A stretch of 64,000 nucleotides of DNA from Boseongicola sp. (GCA_028824715.1 JAPPCV010000134.1:56291-120290); one strand, 5' to 3'; positions 1-9,112 are shown, counted from the first letter of the stretch. The notes: generated by a model not told the origin, from the sequence alone. Numbers and translations are program-made.

Positions 1-408
1 TTGCATCAGGCAGGCCGTGCCCCAGATCGGGCGAATCCGGCGCACGGGCGACGGCAGGTTTCCTTGTTCCAACGGAAAGACGAGCGACCAGGAAAACGGC
101 TTGGCCGCACGACGGGATGGATTCATCGCACGTCGCTTCGGATGAAGGGCGTTCGGATGGAAGGCGGCGTCACGTTCGAGAAGGTCGACTCCGAGGGCCT
201 TCACATTACGCGTCGGGACGGTGAGCGCGAGATTGTTCCCGCCGATACCGCTGTGCCCTGCACTGGGCAGCAGATCGATCGCGCCCTTGCAGATGCGCTG
301 ATGGCCAGGCGGTGCGTTGCCGCATGGCATTGGACGCGCCGATTTGGCGTCCGGGCTGGACGCCAGGCGGGCAATCGATCAGGGCGCGCGTCTGGCGGTC
401 CGCCTTTA
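1..408 (+). pseudogene. Decayed C-terminal remnant of a FadH-like 2,4-dienoyl-CoA reductase
   Basis: The first frame reads through text typical of the C-terminal NAD(P)/FAD half of NADPH-dependent 2,4-dienoyl-CoA reductases: a GRTTGWIHR block, then GVTFEKVDSEGLHIT and a PADT...C.GQ segment. Near position 335 the match jumps frame: another frame gives ADLASGLDARRAIDQGARL and a stop at about 406-408, which is how this family normally ends. The text before the first block is also out of frame. The enzyme family removes double bases of unsaturated fatty acyl-CoAs (double bonds) during beta-oxidation; this copy cannot be functional unless the shifts are sequencing errors. The family assignment is from recalled motifs and the frameshifts are seen directly. 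The 5' part lies outside the window. Confidence 0.65.
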
Positions 409-833
409 GGCCGACTCAAGAATTCGGCTGAAGAACTTTTGCTCGTCTTGTTCTGGTGCCGGGAAGTGCGATCGCACGACCGTCGCAGCAATCCGACTCG
501 CGGTACCTCGGAAGGCGATGCTCATGAACTGCGTCCCGCTGAGCGTGCGGGAGGTGTCGAGACGGTCGCTATTGCTGTCCGCTCGCCTGTGGCCGGCCTT
601 GAACCGGTCGGATCGCGAGGACGTGTCGAATGGCTCGCGGAACCGGGACAACCTTCGATCCAGTACGCCCTTGATTGGCCGCATCGACGCCCATGAAATT
701 CGCGATGTGCGATCGCGTGCCGACCATCCCAGTTGTGTGGAAGAAGCGCAGGCAGAGCCGGCTGCGTCACCACGGCGGCGGCGCTTGGCCAAAACATCTG
801 GACTTATCATTCATCTGATGTTTAGATGCGCCA
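409..833. other. Intergenic stretch with no recognisable gene
   Basis: Several frames are open here on both strands, as expected at this GC content, but none gives a protein I recognise and none has a convincing start. It lies between the fadH remnant and the GntR-family regulator, so it probably carries that regulator's promoter. Confidence 0.5.
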
Positions 834-1586
834 ATGAGTGAGTTGCTCTACTACGACCTGAAAGATGCGGCTGGCGTCGTTCCCAGCCTGGCAACCCAGG
901 TCTGCCGGGAACTCGGCCGTCGAATCGTGGCGGGCCACTTGCGCGAAGGCGAACTGATCGACGACGAGAACAGGCTTTGCGAGCGGTTCGGAGTCAGCAA
1001 GTCAGTGATTCGTGAAGCGGTGAAACTGCTGGTTGGAAAAGGCATGTTGGAAGTGCGACGCGGCCACGGTACCCGGGTGCGTCGGCGGGCAAGCTGGAAC
1101 CTGCTCGACGACGACGTGCTGGCTTGGCACCAGGGTTTCGAGCCAAGGTCGGACTTTCTGCGTCAACTCATGGATGTCCGGCAGGTGATCGAGCCAAACG
1201 CGGCTGCTTGGGCCGCACGATCTGCGACGGAGGCTCAGATTGCCGCAGTTCGTCTGGCACAGGCGAACATGGAAGGGGCACTGTCCGTGCAGGGTTTCGT
1301 GGTGGCAGATGCCCAGTTTCACAGGGCAGTGCTCCGGGCAGCGAACAATGAAGTGCTGATGGCGATGGAGGGCGTCATCTTTTCCTCGTTGCTCAGCTCG
1401 ATCCGCCTGACCAACGCGGACCCGCGCGACAACAAGCGATCAGTGCCACTGCACCGAAAGGTCCTCAATGCCATCGAAGCTCGCGATGCCGAAGCGGCGT
1501 CGAATGCGATGAAAGAGCACTTGGAGGACACACGCGCGCGCCTCGCTGGCGCCCTGTCTGCCAGGGACACCAAGGGAGGACATTGA
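834..1586 (+). CDS. GntR-family transcriptional regulator, FCD (FadR) subfamily
   Basis: A 250-aa regulator. The N-terminal winged helix-turn-helix (about residues 15-85) contains the GntR signature ENRLCERFGVSKSVIREAVK followed by a VRRGHGTRV wing. The rest is an FCD ligand domain: a conserved FLRQLMDVRQVIEP helix and later histidines in AQFHRAVL and the EHLEDT region, which in this family usually hold a metal and a carboxylate ligand. Sugar-acid regulators of the DgoR type have this layout. It lies directly upstream of, and in the same direction as, a sugar ABC transporter, a flavoprotein and an enolase-superfamily enzyme. It is therefore the likely ligand-responsive repressor of that cluster; the effector is unknown, with a sugar acid most likely. 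Confidence 0.88.
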   Translation: MSELLYYDLKDAAGVVPSLATQVCRELGRRIVAGHLREGELIDDENRLCERFGVSKSVIREAVKLLVGKGMLEVRRGHGTRVRRRASWNLLDDDVLAWHQGFEPRSDFLRQLMDVRQVIEPNAAAWAARSATEAQIAAVRLAQANMEGALSVQGFVVADAQFHRAVLRAANNEVLMAMEGVIFSSLLSSIRLTNADPRDNKRSVPLHRKVLNAIEARDAEAASNAMKEHLEDTRARLAGALSARDTKGGH

Positions 1587-1627
1587 CACCTGCGGGATCG
1601 AACTTGACGCACAGCAACGAAACACGC

Positions 1628-1646
1628 GCCTGATTGGTGGTCAGGC
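1628..1646. promoter_or_regulatory. Inverted repeat upstream of the sugar transporter, possible regulator site
   Basis: GCCTGA, a 7-base spacer (TTGGTGG) and TCAGGC form a dyad in the 180-bp gap between the GntR-family gene and the periplasmic binding protein gene. Its position fits an operator for the neighbouring regulator, but it could equally be a weak transcript hairpin. The link is inference from position only. Confidence 0.3.
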
Positions 1647-1769
1647 TAGTGGCGGCGGCTTGAGACAAGCTGGAAACCAGGCTCGAGCCGCCAGATCGCC
1701 CTGAAAATGGGAGAGTACCACCAGACGATCCGGCGCCGAAAGCGCCGAAACATCCATGAGGAGGATATG

Positions 1770-2831
1770 ATGATTCCCAAACTGAAGAAAGGCCTTTTGG
1801 CAGGAGCCATCGCGACATCCGCGCTGGCCACGGCAGGGACCGCATCGGCTGCGGACATGGTGGCGCTCTTGCTGCCGGAGAACGTGAACCCACGCTGGGA
1901 ACAGCAGGACGCAGCTGCGTTTCTTGCGACCATGGCCGAGATCGCGCCTGACATAAAAGTTGAGGTGTTCAATGCGAACAATGACACCGCCACGCAGCAA
2001 CGTCAGGCGGAGCAAGCCTTGACCCAAGGCGCGAAAGTGCTTGTGGTGATCCCCATCGACGGCGAAAGCTCGGCCATCATCGCCGACACTGCTGCCGAGG
2101 AAGGCGTGCCTACGATCGCCTACGACCGCATGATCAATTCGGCAAACACTACGTTCTGGGTTCAGGCCGATCTGGAAGGCATGGGCTACGACCAGGCGAT
2201 GCATGTGATCGAGAACACAATGGACGGCGACACTCTGGTGCTTCTCAAGGGATCCCCCACCGATCCCAATGCCGCGGTAATTCACAACGGGCAGCTTCGT
2301 GCACTTCAATCGCTCTTCGATAGCGGCAAGCGGGTCATGGGCTACGAAAACTGGACCCCAGGCTGGGATCCGGCAATTGCGCGGCGCTCCATGGACCAGG
2401 CGCTGACGCAACTCAACAACAACGTGCAGGGCGTGGTTTCTTCCAATGACGGGAATGCAGGTGCGGCCATTGCCGCGATGGAAGAACAGGGCATGGCTGG
2501 CACCGTCCCGGTCTCGGGTCTCGACTGTACCGTGCAAGCCCAGCAATTGATGCTTCTAGGGAAGCAGACGCAGTGTGGCTGGCGTCCGCTGGCTGACATG
2601 GCCGATGCCGCTGCACGGGTAACGGTCCGCCTGGTGAACGGCGAAGATTTCTCGGATCTTGCGCCGCAGACCGTGGTCAACGGCGTTGGCGCCGAAGTGG
2701 CCTATGTCCCGGTCGGTTCATATTCGGCCGTGGGTGCGGAGGGCGTCGCCTACGTGATCGAAAACGATCCTTCGATCACCAAGGAAATGGTCTGCCAGGG
2801 CGAAGCCGCGGCAACCGGATTCTGCCAGTAA
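1770..2831 (+). CDS. Sugar ABC transporter periplasmic substrate-binding protein (XylF-like)
   Basis: About 353 aa. It begins with a Sec signal peptide (positively charged KLKK, a hydrophobic stretch, cleavage after TASA). The mature part is a type I periplasmic binding fold of the xylose/ribose-binding class: LLLPENVNPRWEQQD, NANNDTATQQRQAEQAL, an IAYDRMI segment and a late VSGLDCTVQAQQ. The frame is open from 1707, but a strong GAGGAGG sequence at 1758-1764 selects ATG 1767 or 1770. It is the first gene of a binding protein, ATPase and permease operon. Substrate specificity cannot be read here; an aldose such as xylose, galactose or arabinose is the family expectation. Confidence 0.9.
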   Translation: MIPKLKKGLLAGAIATSALATAGTASAADMVALLLPENVNPRWEQQDAAAFLATMAEIAPDIKVEVFNANNDTATQQRQAEQALTQGAKVLVVIPIDGESSAIIADTAAEEGVPTIAYDRMINSANTTFWVQADLEGMGYDQAMHVIENTMDGDTLVLLKGSPTDPNAAVIHNGQLRALQSLFDSGKRVMGYENWTPGWDPAIARRSMDQALTQLNNNVQGVVSSNDGNAGAAIAAMEEQGMAGTVPVSGLDCTVQAQQLMLLGKQTQCGWRPLADMADAAARVTVRLVNGEDFSDLAPQTVVNGVGAEVAYVPVGSYSAVGAEGVAYVIENDPSITKEMVCQGEAAATGFCQ

Positions 2832-2843
2832 TCAGGGCTTTCG

Positions 2844-3659
2844 ATGGGACCCGAGAGTAAAAAGGTGGGGCATTCTGCCCCACCGGCACATCTTAGCGTG
2901 CGTGGCATCCAGAAACGATTCGGTGGCGTTCATGCCTTGCGTGGAGTGGACTTTGAGGTCGCTCGCGGCGAGGTCATGGCGCTTGTTGGCGACAATGGAG
3001 CGGGAAAGTCAACGCTCATGAAAGTGCTCGCGGGAGCCTATGTCGCCGACGAGGGACAGTTCTTCCTCGACGGTGCCAACGTCAGCATCAGCAACCCTAA
3101 CGATGCCGCCGATCTGGGCATTCAAATTGTCTACCAGGATCTTTCATTGTGCGAGAATCTCGATGTTGCTGCCAACCTGTCGCTCGGGTCGGAACCGGTG
3201 AAACCGGGCTGGACCATTCTGCCTCGCATTCTGCGTCCGCTGGATGACCTCGAGATGGAGGTCAAGGCAAAGGAGGCCTTCGACAAGCTTGAGGTCCGGA
3301 CCTTGCAGTCGGTGCGGGCGAAAGTCGGCGGACTTTCCGGCGGACAACGTCAGGCGATCGCAATCGCGCGCGCGGTCGGGGCGGACAGCACTGTCGTTAT
3401 GCTCGACGAGCCTACCGCCGCGCTTGGCGTGGCGCAGACCCGGCAGGTGCTGGAGGTGGTCAAGCGTCTGCGCGAGACAAACCACGCGGTCGTCTACATT
3501 TCGCACAATATGCGTGACATCTTCGACGTCGCTGACCGCATCTGCGTTCTTCGCCACGGCGGCAATGTCGCAACCTACCAGCGTTCCGAGACGACTCCCG
3601 ACGAAATCGTGGTCGCGATGACACGTGGTCGTGCCAACGAGGTCAATGATGCAGCCTGA
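2844..3659 (+). CDS. Sugar ABC transporter ATP-binding protein (single-domain, FrcA/XylG-like)
   Basis: A 271-aa ATPase with one nucleotide-binding domain, unlike the double-domain MglA/RbsA/XylG type, so it resembles FrcA-type single-domain sugar ATPases. Visible motifs are Walker A GDNGAGKST, the signature LSGGQRQAIAIARA, Walker B VVMLDEPTAALG and the switch histidine in YISHN. It starts 12 nt after the binding-protein gene and its 3' end overlaps the permease start, consistent with one operon and a homodimeric ATPase energising the permease. Confidence 0.92.
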   Translation: MGPESKKVGHSAPPAHLSVRGIQKRFGGVHALRGVDFEVARGEVMALVGDNGAGKSTLMKVLAGAYVADEGQFFLDGANVSISNPNDAADLGIQIVYQDLSLCENLDVAANLSLGSEPVKPGWTILPRILRPLDDLEMEVKAKEAFDKLEVRTLQSVRAKVGGLSGGQRQAIAIARAVGADSTVVMLDEPTAALGVAQTRQVLEVVKRLRETNHAVVYISHNMRDIFDVADRICVLRHGGNVATYQRSETTPDEIVVAMTRGRANEVNDAA

Positions 3660-4869
3660 CGGCAGGATTTCCGTGCTCGACCGCTTTCGGACAATGCGCG
3701 AAACGCGCATCGGATCATTCGCGCCCGTGCTGCTGGCATTGGCGGCGATCTGGGCCTGGTTCGGACTGGCGCTTCCACTCTGGGACCTTGCGTCAGGCCA
3801 GGCCGACGGCTTCCGCGCGATTTTTCTGAGCCCGCGCAACATCTACAACCTGTTCATGCAGTCAGCGCTGATCGCCACGTTGGCTGTGGGGATCACGACC
3901 GTGCTCCTGCTGGGCGAAATCGACTTGTCCGCGGCGGCAACCGCTGGGGTGTGCGCAGCGCTCTTGGGCGTTATGGTGCTGGCCGGCATGCCCGGATGGC
4001 TTGCTTGCTTGATCGTGATGGCCATCGGCATCGTGATGGGTGCGGCGCAGGGCGTGCTGGTCGCCTATGTCGGCATTCCCTCCTTCGTCGTCACTCTAGC
4101 CGGTCTCCTTGGTTATCAAGGCTTGATGCAGAAGATCCTGCCGACGGGAAACCTGAACGTTGGCGACCCGTTCGTTCGAGGTTTCACGCGTGTGCTGATT
4201 CCGGACATCTGGGGGCTGGCGCTCGGGGCGCTCTGCATCGTGCTCTTTGCTTATGCGAGCTTGCAAAAGCAGGCTCGGCGACGCGCACTTGGGCTGGAAG
4301 TTGACCCACCGCTTGCCCTTTGGGGACAGGTGCTGGCCTTTGGCACAATCGTGATTGCCGTGATCGTGACGCTCAATGCCTATCGCTCCTTGCCGCTCTT
4401 GCTGGTTCTGCTCGTCGGGATCACCACGCTCCTGGGCTGGATCACAACATCCACACCGTTCGGGCGCTCGCTCTTCGCCGTTGGCGGCAACGCCGAAAGC
4501 GCACGTCGCGCTGGCTTCAATGTCAATCGGATCCGCGTGGCGGCATTTGGGATCGTTGGGCTGATGGCGGCTATCGGCGGCATCTTCGGGGCATCTCGAT
4601 TTGGATCGGTGTCTTACACAGCCTTTGCAGGCGGCTCGCTTCTGCTGGAAGCCATCGGCGCGGCCGTCATTGGCGGGACCTCGCTCTTCGGCGGGCGCGG
4701 CTCGGTATGGAACGCAATACTCGGCGCACTTGTGATCGGATCGCTCGGCAACGGGCTCGACCTGACCGGCGCAAGTGCCGCTGACAAGCTCATGGTTTCA
4801 GGAGCGATCTTGATCCTTGCCGTGGCCGTTGACGCACTGTCGAGAAGAGACGGCAGTACGGGACAGTAG
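3646..4869 (+). CDS. Sugar ABC transporter permease (XylH/RbsC family)
   Basis: About 407 aa with roughly ten hydrophobic segments. The family-typical TTVLLLGEIDLS near the first third matches the EIDLSVG-type motif of branched carbohydrate permeases, and the C-terminal GGTSLFGGRGSVWNAILGAL is also characteristic. The open frame starts at 3625, but ATG 3646 or 3649, overlapping the ATPase stop by 11-14 nt, is the natural coupled start. It forms the membrane channel of the importer encoded by the two genes before it. Confidence 0.92.
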   Translation: MMQPDGRISVLDRFRTMRETRIGSFAPVLLALAAIWAWFGLALPLWDLASGQADGFRAIFLSPRNIYNLFMQSALIATLAVGITTVLLLGEIDLSAAATAGVCAALLGVMVLAGMPGWLACLIVMAIGIVMGAAQGVLVAYVGIPSFVVTLAGLLGYQGLMQKILPTGNLNVGDPFVRGFTRVLIPDIWGLALGALCIVLFAYASLQKQARRRALGLEVDPPLALWGQVLAFGTIVIAVIVTLNAYRSLPLLLVLLVGITTLLGWITTSTPFGRSLFAVGGNAESARRAGFNVNRIRVAAFGIVGLMAAIGGIFGASRFGSVSYTAFAGGSLLLEAIGAAVIGGTSLFGGRGSVWNAILGALVIGSLGNGLDLTGASAADKLMVSGAILILAVAVDALSRRDGSTGQ

Positions 4870-4878
4870 GAGTTCGGG

Positions 4879-5337
4879 ATGGCCGACTTCCCCATGTCGC
4901 CAAAGGAGCGCCACTTGCTTGACTCGATCCTTGACCAGCTGATTCCGGGCAGTTGCGAAAGGAACATTCCCGGTGCCGGAGAAATTGGAGTTGCCGACTA
5001 CTTGGCGCACGTGGCCGCACGCAGGTCCCGTTTCGACGCTGCGCTAAGGCGGCTGCTGGCCCGGGCGTCAGAACTGACGGACGGTATCGACTCCGATGCC
5101 ATTCGCCGGCTCGAGCAATCCATGCCGATAGAATTCGCAGAGCTTCTCACCGAATCCTACAAGGGATATTACAGCCGCCCGGACATGCGCGCCAAAGTCG
5201 GTGTTGGCGCGCACCCGGCTCATCCTTCGGGATATGAGGTTGCCCAAGAAAGCGCAGAGTTCATGGGCAGTCTCATCGAACCTGTCCGGGCTCGCGGGCC
5301 GTTCTACCGTGATCCGAGTATAGCCGGAGGTGGCTGA
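4879..5337 (+). CDS. Gluconate 2-dehydrogenase subunit 3-like small protein
   Basis: A 152-aa soluble protein. Its pattern, an early LDSILDQLIPG, then a GAGEIGVADYL loop and a late helix around AELLTESYKGYYSRPDMR, resembles the small (gamma) subunit of GMC-type gluconate/sugar dehydrogenases. That subunit normally accompanies the flavoprotein and helps its folding or export. Unlike many relatives, no twin-arginine or Sec leader is visible. Its stop overlaps the start region of the GMC flavoprotein, so the two are translationally coupled and probably form a complex. Family assignment is moderate; the partnership is strongly suggested by context. Confidence 0.65.
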   Translation: MADFPMSPKERHLLDSILDQLIPGSCERNIPGAGEIGVADYLAHVAARRSRFDAALRRLLARASELTDGIDSDAIRRLEQSMPIEFAELLTESYKGYYSRPDMRAKVGVGAHPAHPSGYEVAQESAEFMGSLIEPVRARGPFYRDPSIAGGG

Positions 5338-5338
5338 G

Positions 5339-6958
5339 ATGGCGAGCGATCCGGTTGACGTGCTGATCGTGGGCGCCGGCGCTTCGGGTGCGGCAATCGC
5401 TTGGTCGCTGCTGGAGACGCGGATGCGAATCCTGTGCTTGGAACAGGGTGATCACCTGCAGGACAGCGACTTTCCTTCACGACGCGATGATTACGAACTG
5501 GCGCGATACGCCGAGTTTTCCTGCGACCCGAATGTGCGAAAGTTGAGCCAGGATTATCCAATCAACTCGGAAGGCAGTTGCATCACTCCGGTGAACTGGA
5601 ACGGCGTGGGCGGTTCCACGATCAACTTCCTGGGCCACTGGCCGCGGATGAAGCCTTCGGACTTCCGGACAAGATCCCTGGACGGTGTGGGCGAGGATTG
5701 GCCGTTGGACTATCATGCCCTGGCCCCGTTCTATGACATGAACGACGCCAATACCGGGGTGTCGGGTCTGGGAGGCAATCCGGCGTACCCTGACTACACG
5801 CCGCCGTTGCCGCCCATTCCAATTGGCAAGCTGGGACAGACACTTGCCATGGGGTTCAACAGGCTCGGCTGGCATTGGTGGCCGTCGGATGTCGCGATTC
5901 TCAGCCAGGATCATGACGGCCGGCAGCGTTGCGTCAATGCTGGCACCTGTGATCTGGGCTGCGCAGCCGGAGCCAAGGGCGGAACAAATTTCACTTACTG
6001 GCCGGTGCTCGAAAACGCTGGCGTCGAATTGCGAACCAATGCACGGGTTCGGGAAATTCTCGTGGACAGGAACACTGGTCTTGCCAAGGGCGTGCTCTAC
6101 CACGGGTCCGACGGACAGGTGCACGAGCAAATGGCCGAAATGGTGGTCATGGCCTGCAATGGCGTGGGAACGCCGCGCATGTTGCTGCATTCTACCTCCA
6201 GGCTCTTTCCTGATGGTCTTGCCAACAGTTCAGGACTGGTCGGAAAGAACCTGATGTTCCACCCGTTGACTGGCATTTCCGGTGTCTTCGACGAACCGAT
6301 GAAGGGTCACGAGGGACCCATGGCGTGCTCGATACTCAGCCAGGAATTCTACGAATCCGATCCCTCGCGAGGATTTGTCCGCGGCTATGGCCTGCATTCA
6401 GGCCGCTCCACAACGCCGATGACCTATGCTCTCGGCGGATTCGGAATCGACGACCCGATCCCTTGGGGCGCCGAACACCGCGAGATCATGGACAATGTCT
6501 ATCCCTATCTTGCCGGGCTGACGGTGGTCACGGAGGATCTTCCTGAGGAGCACAACTGTGTCACTCTTGATCCGGAACTGACTGACGGCGACGGAATTCC
6601 CGCGCCAAGGATCAGCTACTGCTTGAGCGAGAACACTCGCGCCATGCTCAAGCACGGCGAGGAACGCGCCAAAGAGGCACTTCTGGCAGCAGGGGCCAGG
6701 CGGATTCTCCCGAATGACAGCGACAAGGTCTGGAGGCGCGCCGGCTGGCATCAAATGGGCACCTGCCGGATGGGAAACGATCCCAAGAACTCGGTCGTCG
6801 ACGGGTGGGGGAGGTCCCATGACGTGAAGAATCTCTTTATCGTCGATGGGTCCATCTTTGTGACGTCGGGTGCTGTCAACCCGACCGCGACGATTCAGGC
6901 GCTGGCTCTCTACATCGGCGACCGGATCAAGACCAATATCGGAAGTCTCTTCGACTGA
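5339..6958 (+). CDS. GMC-family FAD-dependent oxidoreductase (sugar/polyol dehydrogenase)
   Basis: About 539 aa. The N-terminal FAD site is VLIVGAGASGAAIAWSLL with E at the end of the second strand. A GGSTINFLGHWPRM segment covers the flavin. The C-terminal GMC block contains WHQMGTCRMG with the catalytic histidine, and GAVNPTATIQALA closes the FAD site. GTG 5330 is also in frame, but ATG 5339 sits 8 nt after GGAGG and is preferred. With the small upstream subunit it resembles membrane-linked gluconate or aldose dehydrogenases, but no c-type cytochrome subunit (CxxCH) is encoded nearby, so its electron acceptor is unknown. Its place between a sugar importer and an enolase-superfamily enzyme suggests oxidation of the imported sugar to a lactone or acid. 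Confidence 0.85.
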   Translation: MASDPVDVLIVGAGASGAAIAWSLLETRMRILCLEQGDHLQDSDFPSRRDDYELARYAEFSCDPNVRKLSQDYPINSEGSCITPVNWNGVGGSTINFLGHWPRMKPSDFRTRSLDGVGEDWPLDYHALAPFYDMNDANTGVSGLGGNPAYPDYTPPLPPIPIGKLGQTLAMGFNRLGWHWWPSDVAILSQDHDGRQRCVNAGTCDLGCAAGAKGGTNFTYWPVLENAGVELRTNARVREILVDRNTGLAKGVLYHGSDGQVHEQMAEMVVMACNGVGTPRMLLHSTSRLFPDGLANSSGLVGKNLMFHPLTGISGVFDEPMKGHEGPMACSILSQEFYESDPSRGFVRGYGLHSGRSTTPMTYALGGFGIDDPIPWGAEHREIMDNVYPYLAGLTVVTEDLPEEHNCVTLDPELTDGDGIPAPRISYCLSENTRAMLKHGEERAKEALLAAGARRILPNDSDKVWRRAGWHQMGTCRMGNDPKNSVVDGWGRSHDVKNLFIVDGSIFVTSGAVNPTATIQALALYIGDRIKTNIGSLFD

Positions 6959-6966
6959 GGTGAACC

Positions 6967-7224
6967 ATGGACTTTCCAACCAGAACGGGCTTTGCTGGCG
7001 GGCCGTCAGACAGTCAGGGACACCGGGGGCCCATGAAACCGGGCACGGGAGGGCCCGGCGAAACCGTCCAGACCGCATTCACGGAGGATGCCGACCTTGC
7101 GTGGCGGACGGGCTGGGAGTCCTTCCCCGCAGAACCCGAAGTGCCGGAGCATCACGACCCCGCGGTCACTAGTCGGATGTCCGGCGCGCCTCGCGCTGAT
7201 CGACTCGAACGGGTGAGTGCATGA
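6967..7224 (+). CDS. Small hypothetical protein in the sugar-oxidation operon
   Basis: An 85-aa frame starting 8 nt after the GMC gene and ending in an ATGA overlap with the next gene, which is the main argument that it is translated. The sequence is rich in Gly, Pro and acidic residues, with no membrane segment, no cysteine motif and no recognisable domain. It could be a remnant or a spacer frame rather than a functional protein. Confidence 0.4.
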   Translation: MDFPTRTGFAGGPSDSQGHRGPMKPGTGGPGETVQTAFTEDADLAWRTGWESFPAEPEVPEHHDPAVTSRMSGAPRADRLERVSA

Positions 7225-8390
7225 AAATCACACGAGTCACCAGTCACGTTCTGCAATATGATCTGCCGGAAGAACTTGGCTATTCCCAACAATTCTACGC
7301 GCGCCGAACCGCCCATCTGGTCGAGGTCGAAACCGATGAGGGCGTCACCGGCTGGGGCGAGTGTTTCGGCCCGGGCAACGTGGCGCTCGCAAACAAGGGG
7401 ATAGTCGAAAGGGTCATTCAGCCCATGGTGATTGGCGACGACCCGATGGACCGGGACGTGACTTGGCACAAGGTCTATAATCTCCTGCGCGATCATGGAC
7501 AGAAAGGCATGCCGCTTCAGGCGCTTTCCGGGGTCGACATCGCGTTATGGGACATTGCTGGCAAGGTCGCCGGACTGCCGCTTCACAAGCTGATCGGGGG
7601 GGCGCATCGAACCCGCGTCCCCGCCTACGGCTACGGCATGATGCTCAAGCGCGAGAGCCTGGAGGATCACATTGCACGGTTTGCCGATGAAGCGGCCGGA
7701 ATCCTCGGCATGGGATTCCGCTCCGTCAAGATGAAGGTGGGGCTGGGCCCGAAGGCGGACGTGAAGCTGTGCGAAGCAGTCGCAGCAGCCGTTGCCGGCA
7801 GGGGCCGTTTCATGGTCGACGCAAACCGCTGCTACACCACGTCAGACGCCTTCCATGTAGGACGTGCACTGGAAGAACTCGGCGCATATTGGTTCGAAGA
7901 GCCGGTCGCGCCCGAGGATCTCGACGGCTACCGGGAATTGCGAACAGGACTCAAGGTCAACATCTCGGGTGGCGAGGCTGAGTTCAACCGATGGGGCTGG
8001 CGGCAGATCCTGGAGAATCGCGGGCTTGACATCGCACAGCCCGAGGTCTGTGCCTTGGGAGGAATCAGCGAATATCTGCGCGTTCTGGCACTTGCGCATG
8101 CGCACTTCACGCCAGTCGTCAATCATGTCTGGGGTTCGGCCATCGCGGTGGCTACGAACCTGCAGCTGCTTGCCGCCATGCCCGCGATGCCTGGCGGGCT
8201 CAATCCGTGCGAGCCGATGCTGGAATTCGACACGACACACAACGCATTTCGGGACGAACTGCTGTCCGAGCCGTTGAACATTCAGGACCAGGTCAAGTCA
8301 GGAAACGGCTATGTGAACGTGCCCGACCGTCCCGGACTTGGAGTGGAGCCTGACGCGGAATTCGTTCGCCACTATGAAGTCGCCTGCTGA
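7221..8390 (+). CDS. Mandelate racemase/muconate lactonizing enzyme (enolase superfamily), likely sugar-acid dehydratase or cycloisomerase
   Basis: A 389-aa enolase-superfamily enzyme. It has the capping domain (VETDEGVTGWGE) and barrel motifs in order: a KMKVG lysine pair typical of the mandelate racemase subgroup, metal ligands D in VDANRCY, E in WFEEPV and E in SGGEAEF, then the C-terminal histidine in VVNHVWGSA. These suit abstraction of a proton alpha to a carboxylate. Candidate reactions are an aldonate/aldarate dehydration or galactarolactone cycloisomerisation. It overlaps the preceding small frame by ATGA and is the last clear gene of the GntR-controlled cluster, where it would act on the acid or lactone produced by the GMC enzyme. 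The exact substrate is not readable. Confidence 0.85.
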   Translation: MKITRVTSHVLQYDLPEELGYSQQFYARRTAHLVEVETDEGVTGWGECFGPGNVALANKGIVERVIQPMVIGDDPMDRDVTWHKVYNLLRDHGQKGMPLQALSGVDIALWDIAGKVAGLPLHKLIGGAHRTRVPAYGYGMMLKRESLEDHIARFADEAAGILGMGFRSVKMKVGLGPKADVKLCEAVAAAVAGRGRFMVDANRCYTTSDAFHVGRALEELGAYWFEEPVAPEDLDGYRELRTGLKVNISGGEAEFNRWGWRQILENRGLDIAQPEVCALGGISEYLRVLALAHAHFTPVVNHVWGSAIAVATNLQLLAAMPAMPGGLNPCEPMLEFDTTHNAFRDELLSEPLNIQDQVKSGNGYVNVPDRPGLGVEPDAEFVRHYEVAC

Positions 8391-8590
8391 GCCCGCAAGT
8401 GTAGGAGGCTCGGCCGCCAAGGGCGGGGAAACCGGTTTGGTGCTCGTGCGACAGCATGATCCCAGGGTCCGTCAGGTCGAGCGGCCGGATATGATGCTCC
8501 GGCCCGTGACAGCAGAGCATGCAAGTCCGGTGGCAAATGCAAGGCTTGCTTCGTCGGATGCGTCGCAAGACCTTGTCAGGGCGGGAGTGG

Positions 8591-9112
8591 TCACTGCATG
8601 ATGACACCGCAGGCGATGCGAGGGCCGGCTGCGCCTGCCGGATCGGACACATAGTCGTCCGGCCCGTCGTGGATCACGATGGCCGCGCCATCGGCGTCGA
8701 ACAACGTGGCATCCAGCTTGAGAAGCGTGTTCAGCACCTCTATCTCCAGCGTCCCGGAGTCCGGCACATGGATGTTGGGCATGTCGCCCGCGTGCATGCC
8801 CTCGGCGCTGTCGAACCCGTGCTTTTTCCCATCAGGATTGAAATGCCCGCCCGACGATGTGAAGGGCGGCTCGCAGACGCCCACCGCATGGACGTGGAAG
8901 GCATGAGCACCCGGCGGCAGATTCTCGAGCTTCGCGTGCAGGAGCGTGCCGTGCAGGGTGGCGCGCAGCGTGACCGAACCCACGGATTCCCCGTTTGCAT
9001 TCATCATCGTGGCCGACGCCTCCTCGGCCGCGCTTGCCGCGTTTGCTGCGGCGACCAGCGCACCGGTGGCCAGGAGCGCCGGCCCAATCACCGGCATGTA
9101 AGACTTCAGCAT
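8591..9112 (-). CDS. sodC: Superoxide dismutase [Cu-Zn], periplasmic
   Basis: A 173-aa protein that disproportionates superoxide in the periplasm. A Sec signal peptide is clear (hydrophobic ALLATGALVAAANAASA, then A). Copper ligands are in HAFHVHAVG; the FTSSGGHFNPDGKKHG segment carries the bridging and zinc histidines, MHAGDMPN follows, and VIHDGPDDY holds the fourth copper histidine. The conserved cysteine pair (GVCEPP and IACGVI) and the arginine in GPRIACGV are present. The frame is open further upstream, but ATG 9112 has a GGAGGAATTCGC ribosome site and the leader starts there. It is a single gene, not obviously in an operon. Confidence 0.95.
   Translation of the reverse strand: MLKSYMPVIGPALLATGALVAAANAASAAEEASATMMNANGESVGSVTLRATLHGTLLHAKLENLPPGAHAFHVHAVGVCEPPFTSSGGHFNPDGKKHGFDSAEGMHAGDMPNIHVPDSGTLEIEVLNTLLKLDATLFDADGAAIVIHDGPDDYVSDPAGAAGPRIACGVIMQ

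Noticed and set aside
406..841. Possible transposase remnant in the gap before the GntR-family gene
   Set aside because: Some minus-strand text seemed transposase-like, but no frame gave a consistent catalytic motif or inverted repeat.
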